Positions 24,386-31,986 of a stretch of DNA of 64,000 bases are shown here, piece after piece (position 1 is the stretch's first letter; each line of letters opens with the position of its first letter). Location of the stretch: assembly GCA_963781775.1 (NCBI GenBank), contig CAWAHE010000024.1:186001-250000 (forward strand), read 5' to 3'. The translations under genes were made by a program, and so were the position numbers. Below the pieces are notes generated by a model. The model saw only the letters and a list, made by a program, of their open reading frames with translations, ran no database searches and was not told the DNA's origin. This DNA is from CAVSRC01 sp963781775 (GTDB lineage: Bacteria > Pseudomonadota > Alphaproteobacteria > Rhizobiales > Kaistiaceae).

Positions 24386-26164
24386 ATGAAACGAATAGCC
24401 ATAGCGGCCGTCGTTGCAGTCGGGTTAGCCGGGCTCGGTGTCCTGGCGGTTCCGCTTCTGGTTTCGCCCGATGTGTTGAAGCAACGCATCGCCGAGCGGC
24501 TTTCCGGCGCGACCGGACGCGCGGTGACCATCACCGGCGAGCCCAGCCTGTCGATTTACCCGCATCTCGCGATCAGCGTCAGCGGCGTCACCATCGCCAA
24601 TCCCAAGGACATGGGCGACGATCCCTTTGTCGCCGCGGACGAGGTATCGACCCGGATACGCCTGCTGCCGCTCCTCCTCGGCCGGACGGAATTCGACGTC
24701 TTCGAGTTGACGCGGCCGCGCATTCATCTGCTCGCCGACGGCAACGGCCGGTCGAACTGGCAGATGACCGGCGACAATGCCGCCGACACGAAACCGGCGA
24801 TTGCCGACCTCGCGCTCGGCCGCCTGCAAATGGTCAATGGCAGCATCGTTTACGACAACCTCGCCAGCAAGCAGCACGAGGAGATGACCGCGGTCGATCT
24901 CAGCCTGACCTGGCCGTCGCCGGACGCGGCCGTGAGCGGCAACGGCAAGCTGCAATGGCGCGGCGAAACGGTCGAGTTCAATGGTACGGTGGCGCAGCCG
25001 CTCGATCTGATTGCCGGCAAAGGCTCACCGGTACGGTTTGGCATCGCCTCGACACCGCTTCGCGTCTCGTTCAACGGCAAGGCGCTCGGCCTCGACAATC
25101 GCCATCTCGAAGGCGACACCTCGGTGACGACGCCCTCGCTGCGGCGGGTGGTCGAATGGCTCGGCACGCCGATGGGCAACGGCTCGATCCTTGGGCCGGC
25201 ATCGATCGAAGGCACCATGACCTGGCTCGGGCCGACGATCTCGTTCTCCAAGGCCTCGGTCGGGCTCGACGGCAACGAGGCGCAGGGCTTCGTATCGATC
25301 GATTTCAGCGGCGCGCGGCCGGCAATTCAGGGCACTTTCGCCGCTGCCAAGCTCGACCTGTCGCCCTATTTCGAGGCGGCAGTCGCCGACATGAGCACCG
25401 CCGGACCGTGGCCATTTGCGCCGGCCACGCTGCCGCTCGTCGACCGCCTCGACACCGATTTGCGCATCTCGGCCGGGCAGGTTCTCGTTGGCCAGATGCA
25501 ACTCGGCAACGTCGCCGCGACCGCCGCCATGAAGGATGGCTCCCTCGCCCTCAACATCGGCGAGGCGCAGCTTTATGGCGGCAAGTTCGGCGCGCGCTTC
25601 GTCGCCACCATGCAAGGCGACAAGCTGGCAGGCAGCATCAAGGGACGGGTCGATGCAATGCCGGTGCAATTGCCGCTCAACGACATTCTTGCTTCGGGCG
25701 CGCTCACCGGTGCGACAACGGCGACGTTCAACGTCGGTGCGCGCGGCGCGACGTGGGGCGAAGTGGCGCGGTCGGCGGCCGGGACCGCCGACATCAATAT
25801 CGCCAACGGCACGATCACGGGCTTCGACGTGAAGGAACTTGCGGGGCGGATGACAGACCCGCTTGCCGAGCCGATGGCGCCCGGCGCCGGTGCGACGGAC
25901 TTCACCCATCTGGCCGGTACGCTTGCCATCGAGAGCAGCATCCTCAGCACCGCCGACCTCGCGATCGAAGGCGAGAACTACACCGTCGCGCTCGCCGGTC
26001 GCGGATCGCTGCTGACCGGCTCGGTCGAGGCGAAGGCGAAACTTGCCACGAAGGAGCAGCAGACACCGATCCCGCTGACGATCAGCGGGACATGGCGCGC
26101 GCCGTTGATCGCGCCCGATCAAGTGTCCCTGCGCCAGGTCGGGGCCGGCCAGCCGCGCGGATGA
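24386..26164 (+). CDS. AsmA-family protein
   Basis: 592 residues. One N-terminal transmembrane helix (IAIAAVVAVGLAGLGVLAVPLL) anchors a long periplasmic beta-rich domain. AsmA hallmarks include the early ITGEPSLSIYPHLAISVSG, the FELTRPRIHLLADGNGRSNW block and repeated NG-rich strands. The C-terminal part (ADINIANGTITGFDVKEL) matches the AsmA C-terminal domain. AsmA-like proteins are relatives of TamB/VPS13-type lipid-transport proteins that maintain the outer membrane. It is divergent from the acetoacetyl-CoA synthetase and followed closely by the EF-hand gene. Confidence 0.88.
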   Translation: MKRIAIAAVVAVGLAGLGVLAVPLLVSPDVLKQRIAERLSGATGRAVTITGEPSLSIYPHLAISVSGVTIANPKDMGDDPFVAADEVSTRIRLLPLLLGRTEFDVFELTRPRIHLLADGNGRSNWQMTGDNAADTKPAIADLALGRLQMVNGSIVYDNLASKQHEEMTAVDLSLTWPSPDAAVSGNGKLQWRGETVEFNGTVAQPLDLIAGKGSPVRFGIASTPLRVSFNGKALGLDNRHLEGDTSVTTPSLRRVVEWLGTPMGNGSILGPASIEGTMTWLGPTISFSKASVGLDGNEAQGFVSIDFSGARPAIQGTFAAAKLDLSPYFEAAVADMSTAGPWPFAPATLPLVDRLDTDLRISAGQVLVGQMQLGNVAATAAMKDGSLALNIGEAQLYGGKFGARFVATMQGDKLAGSIKGRVDAMPVQLPLNDILASGALTGATTATFNVGARGATWGEVARSAAGTADINIANGTITGFDVKELAGRMTDPLAEPMAPGAGATDFTHLAGTLAIESSILSTADLAIEGENYTVALAGRGSLLTGSVEAKAKLATKEQQTPIPLTISGTWRAPLIAPDQVSLRQVGAGQPRG

Positions 26165-26261
26165 CAGGGATTTAATGTTGGCGGACGTAGGGGCCTCCAA
26201 GGCCCGCCGTGATGCCTGTGAAGGGCGTCGAATAGGCGATGCCCAAAACAAGGAACTTGTC

Positions 26262-26999
26262 ATGTCTGCCAAGACTTTGCTCATCGCCACGGTCGCCCTC
26301 GCGACGACCGCCCTGACGGCCCTGCCGTCGGTGGCCGCGCCCAGTCAACCCGGCCCGCCCGCTCAGGCGGGACAGGCCAGCCAGCCCGGCCCTGCCGGCA
26401 AGATGCCGCTGCGTGCCACGATCATGTTCGCCCTGATCGACCGCAACGGTGATGGCTCGATCCAGAAGGAAGAGCTCGACGTCGTGCGTGACGCGATCTT
26501 CGCGTCCCTCGACACCAACAACGACGGACAGCTCAGCAAGGACGAGCTTGGCGCGATCGGGCCGATGTTCGGCCCCGGACGTGGTCCCGGCCCCGACGGC
26601 CACGATGGCATGCACCGCCACCACGATCACGGCGGCCAGTGGCAGGGCCAGAACGACGATCGCCGCGGTCCGCCTCACGATCGCCAGGGCCAGATGGGCC
26701 CCCGTGGTCCTCAGCACGACCAGCAGGGTCGCAACGACGACCGCCGTGGCCCGCCGCACGACCAGCAGGGTCGCAACAACGACCGTCGTGGCCCGCCGCA
26801 CGACCAGATGGGTTATCGTGGTGGTCCGAACGGCGACCGTGCGCGGAAAGGGTCCGCAGAACTTCGCCAGCCTCGACACCAACGGCGATGGCGTGATCTC
26901 CAAGGACGAGTTCGCAGCCAAGAAGCTGCCGCTGCCGGGCATCGGGCCGCAACAGCCACCGCAGTCGCAGCAGTAAGGAAAGTGACCGGGGCGAGCTGA
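26262..26999 (+). CDS. Secreted EF-hand calcium-binding protein with frameshifted C-terminus
   Basis: Starts at ATG 26262 after AAGGAAC, with a signal peptide ending ALPSVAA. Two EF-hands follow, with loops DRNGDGSIQKEE and DTNNDGQLSKDE. Next come His/Asp-rich repeats built on N-D-D-R-R-G-P-P-H-D. After 26846 the reading frame changes: a third EF-hand loop (DTNGDGVISKDE) and a Pro/Gln-rich end are encoded in the +1 frame and stop at 26976, while the original frame runs to 26999 as an unrelated Arg/Ala-rich tail. Removing one base from AAAGGG at 26847-26852 restores a single protein. This may be a sequencing error, a mutation or recoding. It precedes the ECF sigma operon. Confidence 0.75.
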   Translation: MSAKTLLIATVALATTALTALPSVAAPSQPGPPAQAGQASQPGPAGKMPLRATIMFALIDRNGDGSIQKEELDVVRDAIFASLDTNNDGQLSKDELGAIGPMFGPGRGPGPDGHDGMHRHHDHGGQWQGQNDDRRGPPHDRQGQMGPRGPQHDQQGRNDDRRGPPHDQQGRNNDRRGPPHDQMGYRGGPNGDRARKGSAELRQPRHQRRWRDLQGRVRSQEAAAAGHRAATATAVAAVRKVTGAS

Positions 27000-27066
27000 G
27001 GGAGACAGATGGAATGGCTCATGAAGCTCGCCCCGGTGGTCCCGTCACGCATCGCGCGACGGGACC
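26985..27066 (+). promoter_or_regulatory. Two tandem perfect hairpins in the leader of the sigma-factor gene
   Basis: Hairpin 1 pairs 26985-26997 with 27025-27037 (13 perfect bp, ACCGGGGCGAGCT arm, 27-base loop). Hairpin 2 starts at the next base and pairs 27038-27046 with 27058-27066 (9 perfect bp, GGTCCCGTC arm, 11-base loop). Neither is followed by a T-tract. An ATG at 27009 with GAGGGAGA ahead lies in the loop of hairpin 1. The structures could act as an attenuator or mRNA stabiliser, or be a REP-like repeat. Confidence 0.6.
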
Positions 27067-27113
27067 CCGGTTCCTCCGGTAGAATACAGCGCACCACCGG
27101 GGGGCGACGCTCA

Positions 27114-27692
27114 TTGGAAACGATTGCCGCTGCCTCTGACGAGGCGCTGGTGGCGCAGATCGCCACCGGCGATCAGCGCGCCTTCGCCGAAATCGTTCGC
27201 CGGCATGGCGGCCGCTTGCGGGCGCTGGCGTTGCGGTTCAGCGGGGGCGGCGCGGAAGCCGACGACATCGTCCAGGAGACGTTCTGGAGCCTGTGGCGAA
27301 ACGCCAGCCGCTGGCGCCCGGACGGACCGCCGTTCGCCGCCTACCTGACGCGCATGGCGATCAATCGCGCCATCGACGGCGAGCGGAAATTGAAGACGCG
27401 GCGCTTCTTCGGCCTCGACGCGGCCGAGGATGCGGCGGATCCGGAGCCGCCGGCCGATCAGCGGATGGCGGCGAACCACGCGCTTGCCGCGGTTGCCGGC
27501 GACATCCGCGACTTGCCCGCGCGCCAGCGCGCAGCGATCCTGCTGGCGGCGGACGGAGAGCGATCCAATGCCGAGATCGCCGAAACGATGGGGCTTTCGA
27601 TCGGAGCGGTCGAACAGCTTCTGGTCAGGGCGCGGCGAACGCTGAGAACTCGGCTCGCTGCCCGCGAGGACCAAGGGGGATTGGACAGATGA
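27114..27692 (+). CDS. ECF-type RNA polymerase sigma factor
   Basis: 192 residues from a TTG at 27114; an in-frame ATG at 27009 would add 35 residues that resemble no sigma factor and would be translated through two strong hairpins. Region 2 is clear (DEALVAQIATGDQRAF, then DDIVQETFWSLWRNASRW), as is region 4 with the helix-turn-helix (LPARQRAAILLAADGERSN, then IAETMGLSIGAVEQLLVRA). The stop overlaps the next ATG (ATGA), so it is translationally coupled to an anti-sigma-like membrane protein, the usual arrangement for envelope-stress ECF systems. The start is uncertain. Confidence 0.85.
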   Translation: METIAAASDEALVAQIATGDQRAFAEIVRRHGGRLRALALRFSGGGAEADDIVQETFWSLWRNASRWRPDGPPFAAYLTRMAINRAIDGERKLKTRRFFGLDAAEDAADPEPPADQRMAANHALAAVAGDIRDLPARQRAAILLAADGERSNAEIAETMGLSIGAVEQLLVRARRTLRTRLAAREDQGGLDR

Positions 27693-28108
27693 ACATGGAA
27701 CAGTTCGAGGACATGGTGAGCCGCCACGGCGCCGATCTGGCGCGCTGGCCGCTGGCCGAGCGCGCCGCAGCGGAAGCGCTGATCGCGACCGACAATCACG
27801 CCGCCGGCCTTCACGCCCAGGCCAAGCGACTCGATGCGCTGATCGGCGAAGCGGCGCAGCCGGTCGCGCTCGATTCTGCCGCGATCGGCCGCATCATGGC
27901 CGGCGTCGGCAATGGCCAGCATCACGACCTGACGCTTCAGCCAACCCGTCGCCTGATGGCATGGGCTGGTGCGGCGATGGCGGTCTTCCTCGTCGCAGGC
28001 TTCGCCGCCGGAGTCGCCCTTCCCGCCAATCAGGGCGAGGACACCCTCGCCGGCCTGATGTTCGGCGCGAGTTCGGTCGCCACGGGCGACACCGGGAGCA
28101 TCCTGTGA
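27689..28108 (+). CDS. Putative anti-sigma factor, single-pass membrane protein
   Basis: 139 residues. The cytoplasmic N-terminal half is helical and begins MNMEQFEDMVSRHGADLARWP, resembling anti-sigma domains that clamp region 4. One transmembrane helix (LMAWAGAAMAVFLVAGFAAGVAL) lies near residues 88-110, followed by a short periplasmic tail. A canonical zinc HxxxCxxC motif is absent. It overlaps the sigma gene by four bases and the downstream sensor gene by four bases (GTGA), so the three are made together. Function is inferred from position and topology. Confidence 0.72.
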   Translation: MNMEQFEDMVSRHGADLARWPLAERAAAEALIATDNHAAGLHAQAKRLDALIGEAAQPVALDSAAIGRIMAGVGNGQHHDLTLQPTRRLMAWAGAAMAVFLVAGFAAGVALPANQGEDTLAGLMFGASSVATGDTGSIL

Positions 28109-28542
28109 CGATCCGCGGCCCCTTCGCGATCGTGTTGGTGGTGCTGCTGTTCGTCTCGGTCGGCGCCAATCTGGTCATCGCCGGCTTCACGATCGCGCGC
28201 TTCGCCGGGCCGCGGCCGGGCGGCGAGATCGAGCGCATCGTGGCGCTCGGCATCCGCGCCTTCCCGCCCGAGATCCAGCGCGACATTGGCCAGCAGGTGC
28301 GCGGTCAGCGTGACAAGTTTCGGGCCAGCATCGACGCGGTCAATGACGCGCGCCAGCGCATGTTCGATACGATGCGCGCCGACCCCTTCGACCGCGCGGC
28401 GCTCGACGCGTCTTTTGCCGACGTGCGCAGCAAGACGAACGACGTGCAGGTGATCGGCCAGGACATCGTCGCAAACGCGCTTGCCAAGGCGCCGCTCGAC
28501 GTGCGCCGGCGGATCAAGCCGCCGCGCGGGCCGTTTCCGTAG
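28105..28542 (+). CDS. Periplasmic CpxP/ZraP-like sensor protein, membrane-anchored
   Basis: 145 residues from a GTG that overlaps the preceding stop. An N-terminal hydrophobic segment (FAIVLVVLLFVSVGANLVIAG) anchors the protein, and the periplasmic part is helical (FPPEIQRDIGQQVRGQRDKF, then ARQRMFDTMRADPFDRAAL) with the long-hairpin pattern of heavy-metal-resistance/CpxP-like sensors. No His- or Cys-rich metal site is obvious, so the signal may be envelope damage rather than metal. Together with the sigma and anti-sigma-like genes it forms a likely signal-transduction operon, and the calcium-binding EF-hand protein upstream is a possible client. Confidence 0.75.
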   Translation: MTIRGPFAIVLVVLLFVSVGANLVIAGFTIARFAGPRPGGEIERIVALGIRAFPPEIQRDIGQQVRGQRDKFRASIDAVNDARQRMFDTMRADPFDRAALDASFADVRSKTNDVQVIGQDIVANALAKAPLDVRRRIKPPRGPFP

Positions 28543-28607
28543 GACAAATTCGCCGCGTTGCCTCGAACGCTGGCTTGATCCGCGCCACGCGTTCGCCGCG
28601 CTTCGCC

Positions 28608-28621
28608 TTGATCTCGATCAA
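28608..28621 (+). promoter_or_regulatory. Perfect FNR/FixK box upstream of a cytochrome c gene
   Basis: TTGATCTCGATCAA matches TTGAT-N4-ATCAA at every defined base. It lies 184 bp before the cytochrome ATG at 28805; activation at -41.5 would start transcription near 28656 and leave a leader of about 150 bases. There is no other gene in the 262 bases between the periplasmic sensor gene and the cytochrome gene. Confidence 0.65.
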
Positions 28622-28804
28622 AAGACAATATGCCCACCGGCGTAGCGTTGTGGCGTTCGTATCGCGTCTGAACGCTTTTCAGAGGCGGGCATCCCGGCTG
28701 ACGGAAGTCCGTTGCCCAGGAACTCTCCATTGCGGCGGCACAGGCTCGATTCGACGGGCTTGCTGGCACAACCCAGCGATACGCCAACAAACGGAGAAGC
28801 ATCC

Positions 28805-29188
28805 ATGTTCAGGCTATTCATGTCGGTCGCGGCGCTGACGCTCCTCGCATCGGCTCAGTCCTCATCCGCCGAGGACCTCACGGCCGGCAGCGATCTCTAC
28901 AACGACAACTGCGCGATCTGTCACGGAAACAAGGGAGAAGGATATCCGAAAGAAGTCGTGCCCGACGGCGCCGTGCGAATAAAGAAGCTCGCGGGCGACT
29001 CGGCCTATTGGGATTTCGCCGTGTTCAAGAAGGCGGTGATGGACGGCAAGGATGACCACGATCGGCCAATGAGGGTTATGCCCGTCTTCGCAAAGACCGG
29101 GCTATACGAGCCCCCCGGCCAGATGCTCACGGACGATGATCTCCACGACATTCAGGCCTACATGCAAACATTCGCTCCCAAGGAGTAG
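28805..29188 (+). CDS. Secreted monohaem c-type cytochrome
   Basis: 127 residues. The signal peptide (MFRLFMSVAALTLLASAQSS) is followed by one haem motif, NCAICHGNKGEG, near residue 37, and by RPMRVMPVF, which contains the likely distal methionine. The C-terminal LTDDDLHDIQAYMQTF is the usual last helix of class I cytochromes. GGAGAAG precedes the ATG. It converges on a gene for a membrane protein that also carries a CxxCH motif, and both genes have perfect FNR/FixK boxes upstream. Periplasmic electron carrier, likely made under oxygen limitation. Confidence 0.88.
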   Translation: MFRLFMSVAALTLLASAQSSSAEDLTAGSDLYNDNCAICHGNKGEGYPKEVVPDGAVRIKKLAGDSAYWDFAVFKKAVMDGKDDHDRPMRVMPVFAKTGLYEPPGQMLTDDDLHDIQAYMQTFAPKE

Positions 29189-29215
29189 CGTCGCGGCCTG
29201 ACCCAAAGAAAGTGA

Positions 29216-29242
29216 CGGCTGAGGACGGAAAGTTCTCAGCCG
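29216..29242. terminator. Hairpin between convergent cytochrome genes
   Basis: An 8-bp perfect stem (CGGCTGAG / CTCAGCCG) with an 11-base loop sits between the two convergent stop codons. There is no clear T-tract on either side, so it is a weak or shared terminator. Confidence 0.5.
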
Positions 29243-29251
29243 CTATCTTGG

Positions 29252-30022
29252 TCAAATGGCCGTTGCCTGGGGCTGATGGTTCCGGTCGCCTGCGGAATAT
29301 CGATAGAACCAGATCTGGTACATCGAAACGACCCATTGAAAGGCAAAACTCAACCCCATCAATCCGCCGCTGACGATGATGATCCACGCAAAGCCGGGAT
29401 TGAGCTTGGTCAGGTACCACGAGCCGATGTCGGTGATCATGGTCAGGAATGGCACCGCGATAACCAGCGACTTGAACCAGACCGGACGCACATAGGCGTG
29501 GCTGAAGATCATCCCCATGATGAAAAAGATGAACGTCATGCCGAACAGATGAATGTGCGAGACGCGCACCAGAGTGGCGAGGCTCATCCCGGTGTCGGGC
29601 TTGGCAAACGCGGCAAACGCCTCAAAGGTGGTGAATAGAGGAGCGCCCGGTTCCTTTCCGTCATGGCAGCGCATGCACCGGTTGTCGACGATCGGTTTTA
29701 TCTCCGTTTCATATTGTGCCTTATCGGCGCCGTCGGCCGCCCAGTCGATGATGGCGCGGCGCTCCCTGGATGGTGCGTTCGCGGACATGGACCCGGTCAG
29801 GGCAATTTGCAGTCTGTTGCTGTTCGCGTTTCCGCTATATGCGATGGCGATGTCGTTCGCATTGATACCCGGATTTCCATCCAGCCCGGCGTGGGTGGTG
29901 TAGACCTGAATCATCGCGAAGGTGTAGCCGAGGCCGAGCGTGATGAGCGCTGCGGTGAACAGCGTGCGCAGGCTGAACGGGAACTCGCTGTAGTGAAAAA
30001 ACATGCGGTGGACTTGTGGCAT
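29252..30022 (-). CDS. Four-helix membrane protein with periplasmic c-type haem motif
   Basis: 256 residues from the ATG at 30022, which has GAGGGA seven bases upstream. Topology appears to be TM1 near residues 15-40 and a loop of about 100 residues with one CMRCH haem motif. TM2 (VSHIHLFGMTFIFFIMGMIF), TM3 (LVIAVPFLTMITDIGSWYL) and TM4 (IIIVSGGLMGLSFAFQWVV) follow. Histidines in the HIH segment of TM2 could bind haem b or a quinone. I do not recognise a named family. A perfect FNR/FixK box at 30115 and the convergent cytochrome c gene suggest a two-protein electron-transfer module for low oxygen. Confidence 0.72.
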   Translation of the reverse strand: MPQVHRMFFHYSEFPFSLRTLFTAALITLGLGYTFAMIQVYTTHAGLDGNPGINANDIAIAYSGNANSNRLQIALTGSMSANAPSRERRAIIDWAADGADKAQYETEIKPIVDNRCMRCHDGKEPGAPLFTTFEAFAAFAKPDTGMSLATLVRVSHIHLFGMTFIFFIMGMIFSHAYVRPVWFKSLVIAVPFLTMITDIGSWYLTKLNPGFAWIIIVSGGLMGLSFAFQWVVSMYQIWFYRYSAGDRNHQPQATAI

Positions 30023-30114
30023 TGCCGCGTCCCTCAAAATATTTCCGCGAGTATTTATTCGCCCGTCAGATACCCCGGTCTGCTTAAAGTACACAGAACT
30101 GGCCCCGGCAGAGC

Positions 30115-30128
30115 TTGATCCTGATCAA
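30115..30128 (-). promoter_or_regulatory. Perfect FNR/FixK box upstream of the membrane cytochrome gene
   Basis: TTGATCCTGATCAA matches TTGAT-N4-ATCAA exactly. It is centred about 100 bp before the ATG at 30022, predicting a transcript start near 30080. The 183 bases between this gene and the putrescine transporter gene contain nothing else recognisable. Confidence 0.7.
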
Positions 30129-30205
30129 TGCGACAGCGTTGGCTGTCCGAATTGCGGCATTGTTGGATGGCCGGTGCGCCCGACGCTCACAAGCGTCGGT
30201 CCCCG

Positions 30206-31024
30206 CTAGGGATTCTGCGCGGCCAACCGTTCGGCGCGCCTTCGCTCCACTTCGGCGCGCTTCGAGAAGATCGATGCCACGATCACGCCGAGCGTGACGA
30301 TGCCGATGAGGATCGTGCACACCGCGTTGATCTCCGGGGTCACGCCGAGGCGGACCTGGCTGTAGATCTTCATCGGCAGCGTGGTGGCGCCCGGTCCGGT
30401 GGTGAAGCTCGCGATCACGAGGTCATCGAGCGACAACGTGAAGCCCAGCATCCAGCCGGCGACGACCGCCGGCAGGATGATCGGCAGCGTGATGACGAAG
30501 AACGTCTTCAGCGGCGGGCAGCCGAGATCCTCGGCCGCCTCCTCGAGGCTGCGGTCGAAGGTGATCAGCCGCGACTGCACGACCACGGCGACGTAGCACA
30601 TCGAGAAAGTGATGTGGGCGAGCACGATGGTCCAGAAGCCGCGCGCAAAGCCGACCGCCACAAACAACAACAGCAGCGACAGCCCGGTGATGACATCGGG
30701 CATGACCAGCGGCGCGTAGATCATGCCGGAAAACAGCGTGCGGCCATGGAAGCGGCCGAAGCGGACCAGCGTCACGGCGGCGAGCGTGCCGAACACGGTA
30801 GCGACGGTCGCCGACAGCAGCGCGACGCGCACCGTCACCCAGGCGGCGTCGAGCAGCGCCTGATCGCGCAGCAGTTCACCGTACCACTCGGCCGAGAAGC
30901 CGCCCCACACGGTGACCAGCCGCGAGGCGTTGAACGAATAGATGACCAGCAGCACGATCGGCAGATAGAGGAAGGCGAAGCCAAGCGTCATCGAGACGAG
31001 ATTGAAGCGCGACAAGCCTCTCAT
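30206..31024 (-). CDS. potI: Putrescine ABC transporter permease (PotI-like)
   Basis: 272 residues with about six membrane helices (LGFAFLYLPIVLLVIYSF at the start). The EAA loop that docks on the ATPase reads RSLEEAAEDLGCPPLKTFF near residue 165, and the family-typical FTLSLDDLVIASFTTGPG follows. This is the PotC/PotI half of a polyamine importer in the inner membrane. Its start overlaps the end of the PotH-like gene by four bases (ATGA). Assignment to the putrescine-specific PotFGHI set rests on the substrate-binding protein and the adjacent putrescine catabolic genes. Confidence 0.9.
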   Translation of the reverse strand: MRGLSRFNLVSMTLGFAFLYLPIVLLVIYSFNASRLVTVWGGFSAEWYGELLRDQALLDAAWVTVRVALLSATVATVFGTLAAVTLVRFGRFHGRTLFSGMIYAPLVMPDVITGLSLLLLFVAVGFARGFWTIVLAHITFSMCYVAVVVQSRLITFDRSLEEAAEDLGCPPLKTFFVITLPIILPAVVAGWMLGFTLSLDDLVIASFTTGPGATTLPMKIYSQVRLGVTPEINAVCTILIGIVTLGVIVASIFSKRAEVERRRAERLAAQNP

Positions 31025-31956
31025 GCTTCACGCTCCGCGCGTCTCTGTTCCATGTTCTGGAAGATGACGATCGGCACCACCAGAATGAGCAGGAGAAGCA
31101 CCGCCACGGCCGAGGCGACCGGCCAGTCGCGATTGTTGAAGAACTCGGTCCACAGCGTGCGCCCGATCATCAGCGTGTCGGAACCGCCGAGCAGATCAGG
31201 GATGACGAACTCGCCGGTCGCCGGAATGAAGACGAGGAAGCAGCCGGCGACGACACCGGGCAGCGACAGCGGAAAGGTGATCTTCCAGAAAGCGCGCAGG
31301 GGCGGGCAGCCAAGATCGGCAGCCGCCTCGAGCAGAGACTCGTCCATCTTTTCCAGCGCCGCATAAAGCGGCAGCACCATGAACGGCAGATACGAATAGA
31401 CGATGCCGATATAGACCGCCCAGTTGGTGTTGAGGATGGTCAGCGGCTCGTGGATGACGCCCAGCCAGAGCAGCGCCTGATTGAGCAGGCCTTCCTTCTT
31501 GAGGATGCCGATCCACGCATAGACGCGGATCAGGAACGATGTCCAGAAGGGCAGAATGATCAGCATCAGCAGCGTCGGCTGCCAGCGCCGCGGCGCCCGC
31601 GCCATGCCGTAGGCGATCGGATAACCGATGACGAGCACGAGGATCGTCGATATCCCGGCGATCATCAGGCTGCCGAGATAGGCGCGTGCGTAAAGGTCGT
31701 CCTGGGTCAGCCAGACGTAGTTGTCGAAGGTAAACTGCTTGATCTGGTCGATCAGGCCCGAGAGGCCGGCGGACAGATCGAGCGTCGGCGTGTAGGGCGG
31801 GATCGCGACGGCGACGCTCGAGAACGAAATCTTGAAGACGATGATGAACGGCACCAGGAAGAGCGCGACCAGCCACGCATACGGGAGGGCAATGATCACC
31901 CAGCGCCAGCTGTGGCCCTTGCCGGCCCCGGCGATTGGCGCCTCAGCGATCGCCAT
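31021..31956 (-). CDS. potH: Putrescine ABC transporter permease (PotH-like)
   Basis: 311 residues with six predicted helices. The N-terminal helix (WVIIALPYAWLVALFLVPF) is typical of PotB/PotH proteins, and the EAA loop reads ESLLEAAADLGCPPLRAFW. The segment FIPATGEFVIPDLLGGSDT is highly characteristic of PotH. It lies directly after the ATPase gene with a 30-base gap and is coupled to the PotI-like gene. Together the two permeases form the membrane channel of the importer. Confidence 0.92.
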   Translation of the reverse strand: MAIAEAPIAGAGKGHSWRWVIIALPYAWLVALFLVPFIIVFKISFSSVAVAIPPYTPTLDLSAGLSGLIDQIKQFTFDNYVWLTQDDLYARAYLGSLMIAGISTILVLVIGYPIAYGMARAPRRWQPTLLMLIILPFWTSFLIRVYAWIGILKKEGLLNQALLWLGVIHEPLTILNTNWAVYIGIVYSYLPFMVLPLYAALEKMDESLLEAAADLGCPPLRAFWKITFPLSLPGVVAGCFLVFIPATGEFVIPDLLGGSDTLMIGRTLWTEFFNNRDWPVASAVAVLLLLILVVPIVIFQNMEQRRAEREA

Positions 31957-31986
31957 GGCAGCTCACCAGTTGTTCGATGCCGGCCC

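Noticed and set aside
26640..26815. Regular short repeats that could suggest a CRISPR array or satellite.
   Set aside because: They are in-frame coding repeats of a secreted protein, with no spacers of unique sequence and no cas genes.
27009..27113. ATG at 27009 as the sigma-factor start.
   Set aside because: It lies in the loop of a 13-bp hairpin and adds 35 residues without sigma-factor similarity; kept only as an alternative.
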